From: Methylobacterium nodulans ORS 2060
Lineage (GTDB): Bacteria; Pseudomonadota; Alphaproteobacteria; Rhizobiales; Beijerinckiaceae
Reading direction: 5' to 3'
NCBI RefSeq assembly: GCF_000022085.1
Contig: NC_011894.1
Span: 2,126,001 to 2,190,000 of the forward strand
Length of the DNA stretch: 64,000 nucleotides
The notes beneath the pieces are model-generated. The model saw only the letters and a program-made list of their open reading frames with translations, ran no database searches and had not been told where the DNA came from. Shown piece by piece: positions 59,589 to 64,000 of this stretch. The position numbers were made by a program, and so were the translations under genes. Positions within the stretch are counted from its first letter, which is position 1; the number at the start of each line of letters is the position of its first letter.

Positions 59589-59590
59589 CG

Positions 59591-61250
<1,660 letters not shown>

Positions 61251-61257
61251 CGCATCC

Positions 61258-61308
61258 TCAATTCCAGAACGTGGTTCCGGAATTGAACGATGTTCCACTT
61301 TCTGTCAA
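61258..61308 (-). promoter_or_regulatory. Probable promoter and IclR operator of the pca operon
   Basis: On the minus strand TTGACA (61,308-61,303) is followed about 17 nt later by a palindrome with arms TCAATTCC / GGAATTGA (61,258-61,265 and 61,279-61,286) around the core GAACCACGTTC. The palindrome would cover the -10 region, so binding of the IclR protein could repress. It lies 8-36 bp upstream of the regulator ATG. Confidence 0.6.
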
Positions 61309-61376
61309 GGGCACAAAAGCCCGGGCCGGCCAATTGGAATGGCCGAAGCCGGGGCTCCGGGTGCCTGTGCGAGCGA

Positions 61377-63083
<1,707 letters not shown>

Positions 63084-63194
63084 TTATGCCGCCCGGCCCG
63101 ACCGCCTGCCAATCCCCGTCCCGATGGCCGAACCCTCTGGCGCCGGGCGGCACGCGCCCGATATGCGGCGGCACCACGCAGGACGGATCGCATC

Positions 63195-63725
63195 ATGCAA
63201 CGGGATTCAGACGCGCCACGTCCCACGCTCGACGAGGACACCATCGCCTTCGCCGGACGGGTCTTCCAGCTCGCCCGCAGCGGCTACACGGCCGAGCTGG
63301 AGGATCTGCTGCGCATCGGCCTGCCGCCCAACCTGCGCAACGACAAGGGCGATACGCTCGTGATGCTCGCTGCCTATCACGGCCATGCCGGGACGGTGCG
63401 CCTGCTCCTCGAGCACGGGGCCGATCCGGAAATCGCCAACGACCGTGGGCAGACGCCGCTCGCCGCCGCCGCTTTCAAGGGCGCGGCCGAGACCGTCTCG
63501 GCGCTCCTCGACAACGGCGCCGCCGCCGACGGCGCCGGCCCGGACGGCCGCACGGCCTTGATGATTGCTGCCATGTTCAACCGCACCGAGATTGTCGACC
63601 TGCTCCTCGCCCGCGGCGCGGACCCGGCGCGCCGCGACGCGTCCGGCCATACCGCCGAGACGATCGCCCGCGCCATGGGTGCGACCGACACACCGGACCA
63701 GCTCGCCCGCGCCGCCCGCCCGTGA
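63195..63725 (+). CDS. Ankyrin-repeat protein
   Basis: 176 residues from the ATG at 63195 (MQRDSDAPRPTLDEDTIAFA). Residues about 35-150 hold four ankyrin repeats: AELEDLLRIGLPPNLRNDKG, DTLVMLAAYHGHAGTVRLLL, GQTPLAAAAFKGAAETVSAL, GRTALMIAAMFNRTEIVDLL. The short helical start is AFAGRVFQLARSGY. Small cytoplasmic ankyrin proteins act as protein-binding or catalase-associated (AnkB-like) factors. No catalase is adjacent. Divergent from pgm, so promoters overlap in the 186-bp gap. Confidence 0.88.
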   Translation: MQRDSDAPRPTLDEDTIAFAGRVFQLARSGYTAELEDLLRIGLPPNLRNDKGDTLVMLAAYHGHAGTVRLLLEHGADPEIANDRGQTPLAAAAFKGAAETVSALLDNGAAADGAGPDGRTALMIAAMFNRTEIVDLLLARGADPARRDASGHTAETIARAMGATDTPDQLARAARP

Positions 63726-63760
63726 GGGGAGGGGGTGTCGCAACAGGTTCAGATTGGGAG

Positions 63761-63796
63761 TTGACGGCCGGGATGGGGGGCCGTATACGACCCCCC
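63761..63796 (+). promoter_or_regulatory. Sigma70-like promoter, probably of an rRNA operon
   Basis: TTGACG (63,761-63,766), 17-nt spacer, TATACG (63,784-63,789). The spacer and start region hold G6 (63,775-63,780) and C6 (63,791-63,796) blocks. Promoters of this form precede rRNA operons in alphaproteobacteria, and the boxA-like leader 120 bp downstream supports it. Confidence 0.55.
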
Positions 63797-63907
63797 ATCG
63801 GCGCCGGCCGCGAGAGATCAGCGGCCCGGCTGCTTCTGCTTCTTTCCGACAGCCTGTGAGGTCGGGTCCGGGTGGGTTGCCCGGGGCGGCCGGACTGTCG
63901 TTGAGGC

Positions 63908-63951
63908 GGGCTCTTTGACAAGTGCATCGGAGGAAGAGAAGCGTGGACGGC
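63908..63951 (+). promoter_or_regulatory. boxA-like rRNA leader
   Basis: GGGCTCTTTGACA (63,908-63,920) resembles the boxA antitermination element (TGCTCTTTAACA), and GAGAAGCGTGGACGGCG (63,935-63,951) matches the processing-stem leader that precedes 16S in many alphaproteobacteria. The 16S gene itself would begin to the right of the window. Confidence 0.55.
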
Positions 63952-64000
63952 GTTGTCCTTGCGGGCTGGGGCTTGGGCCCTGGCCGGAGCAGGATGAGGC

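Overview
The window looks like chromosomal DNA of a high-GC alphaproteobacterium, most probably Methylobacterium/Methylorubrum. This is inferred from the protein families present (DUF6894, Omp25/31-type porin, short proline-rich proteins, NepR-like protein, DUF465 pair, BKACE next to pcaGH) and from base composition. No marker gene such as 16S lies inside the window.

1-15,000 is accessory DNA. It opens with the end of a branched-chain amino-acid-type ABC transporter (livG', livF) and a coxG-like gene cut after about 44 codons by an IS1182-family element. Many orphan small ORFs follow: secreted or lipoprotein candidates, DUF6894, an AraC C-terminal fragment, decayed genes and dispersed hairpin repeats. 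Two outer-membrane proteins are also here. The block ends at a 44-bp 3' fragment of tRNA-Gln(CUG), which fits an attachment-site scar, so 1-14,957 may be the right-hand part of a larger genomic island.

15,000-40,600 is mixed. It holds an orphan KpsE/WcbD-type capsule export protein, a TadE-TadG pair, a TonB-dependent siderophore receptor, and a three-gene operon made of a PCMT-erythromycin esterase fusion, a helical-barrel-like protein and a DUF2934 protein. A 924-bp IS5-family element follows. Next come small stress-type genes (YegP-like, NepR-like, group III truncated haemoglobin), an inositol-monophosphatase-like enzyme, and a glycosyltransferase and a Hint-domain protein that share an accessory module. 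An alpha/beta hydrolase and a low-GC orphan ATP-grasp gene complete the block.

40,600-49,400 is mostly housekeeping: dctA-like symporter, aspA and a LysR regulator (aspartate uptake and deamination), a TPR lipoprotein, purE-purK, and two DUF465 proteins. A decayed IS5-type transposase start lies at 45.6 kb.

50,100-63,000 is catabolic. Two acyl-CoA synthetases (one PrpE-like) are divergent, followed by an old-yellow-enzyme oxidoreductase. Then comes a compact protocatechuate operon on the minus strand: iclR-pcaH-pcaG-BKACE-pcaB-pcaL. These genes carry protocatechuate to 3-oxoadipate. No pcaIJ or pcaF is present, and a DUF849 beta-keto acid cleavage enzyme sits where the last steps are expected. 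This suggests 3-oxoadipate + acetyl-CoA giving succinyl-CoA + acetoacetate, and it is the most interesting metabolic idea in the window. A phosphoglucomutase and an ankyrin-repeat gene follow. The last 250 bp carry a sigma70-like promoter and a boxA-like leader typical of an rRNA operon that would start just outside the window.
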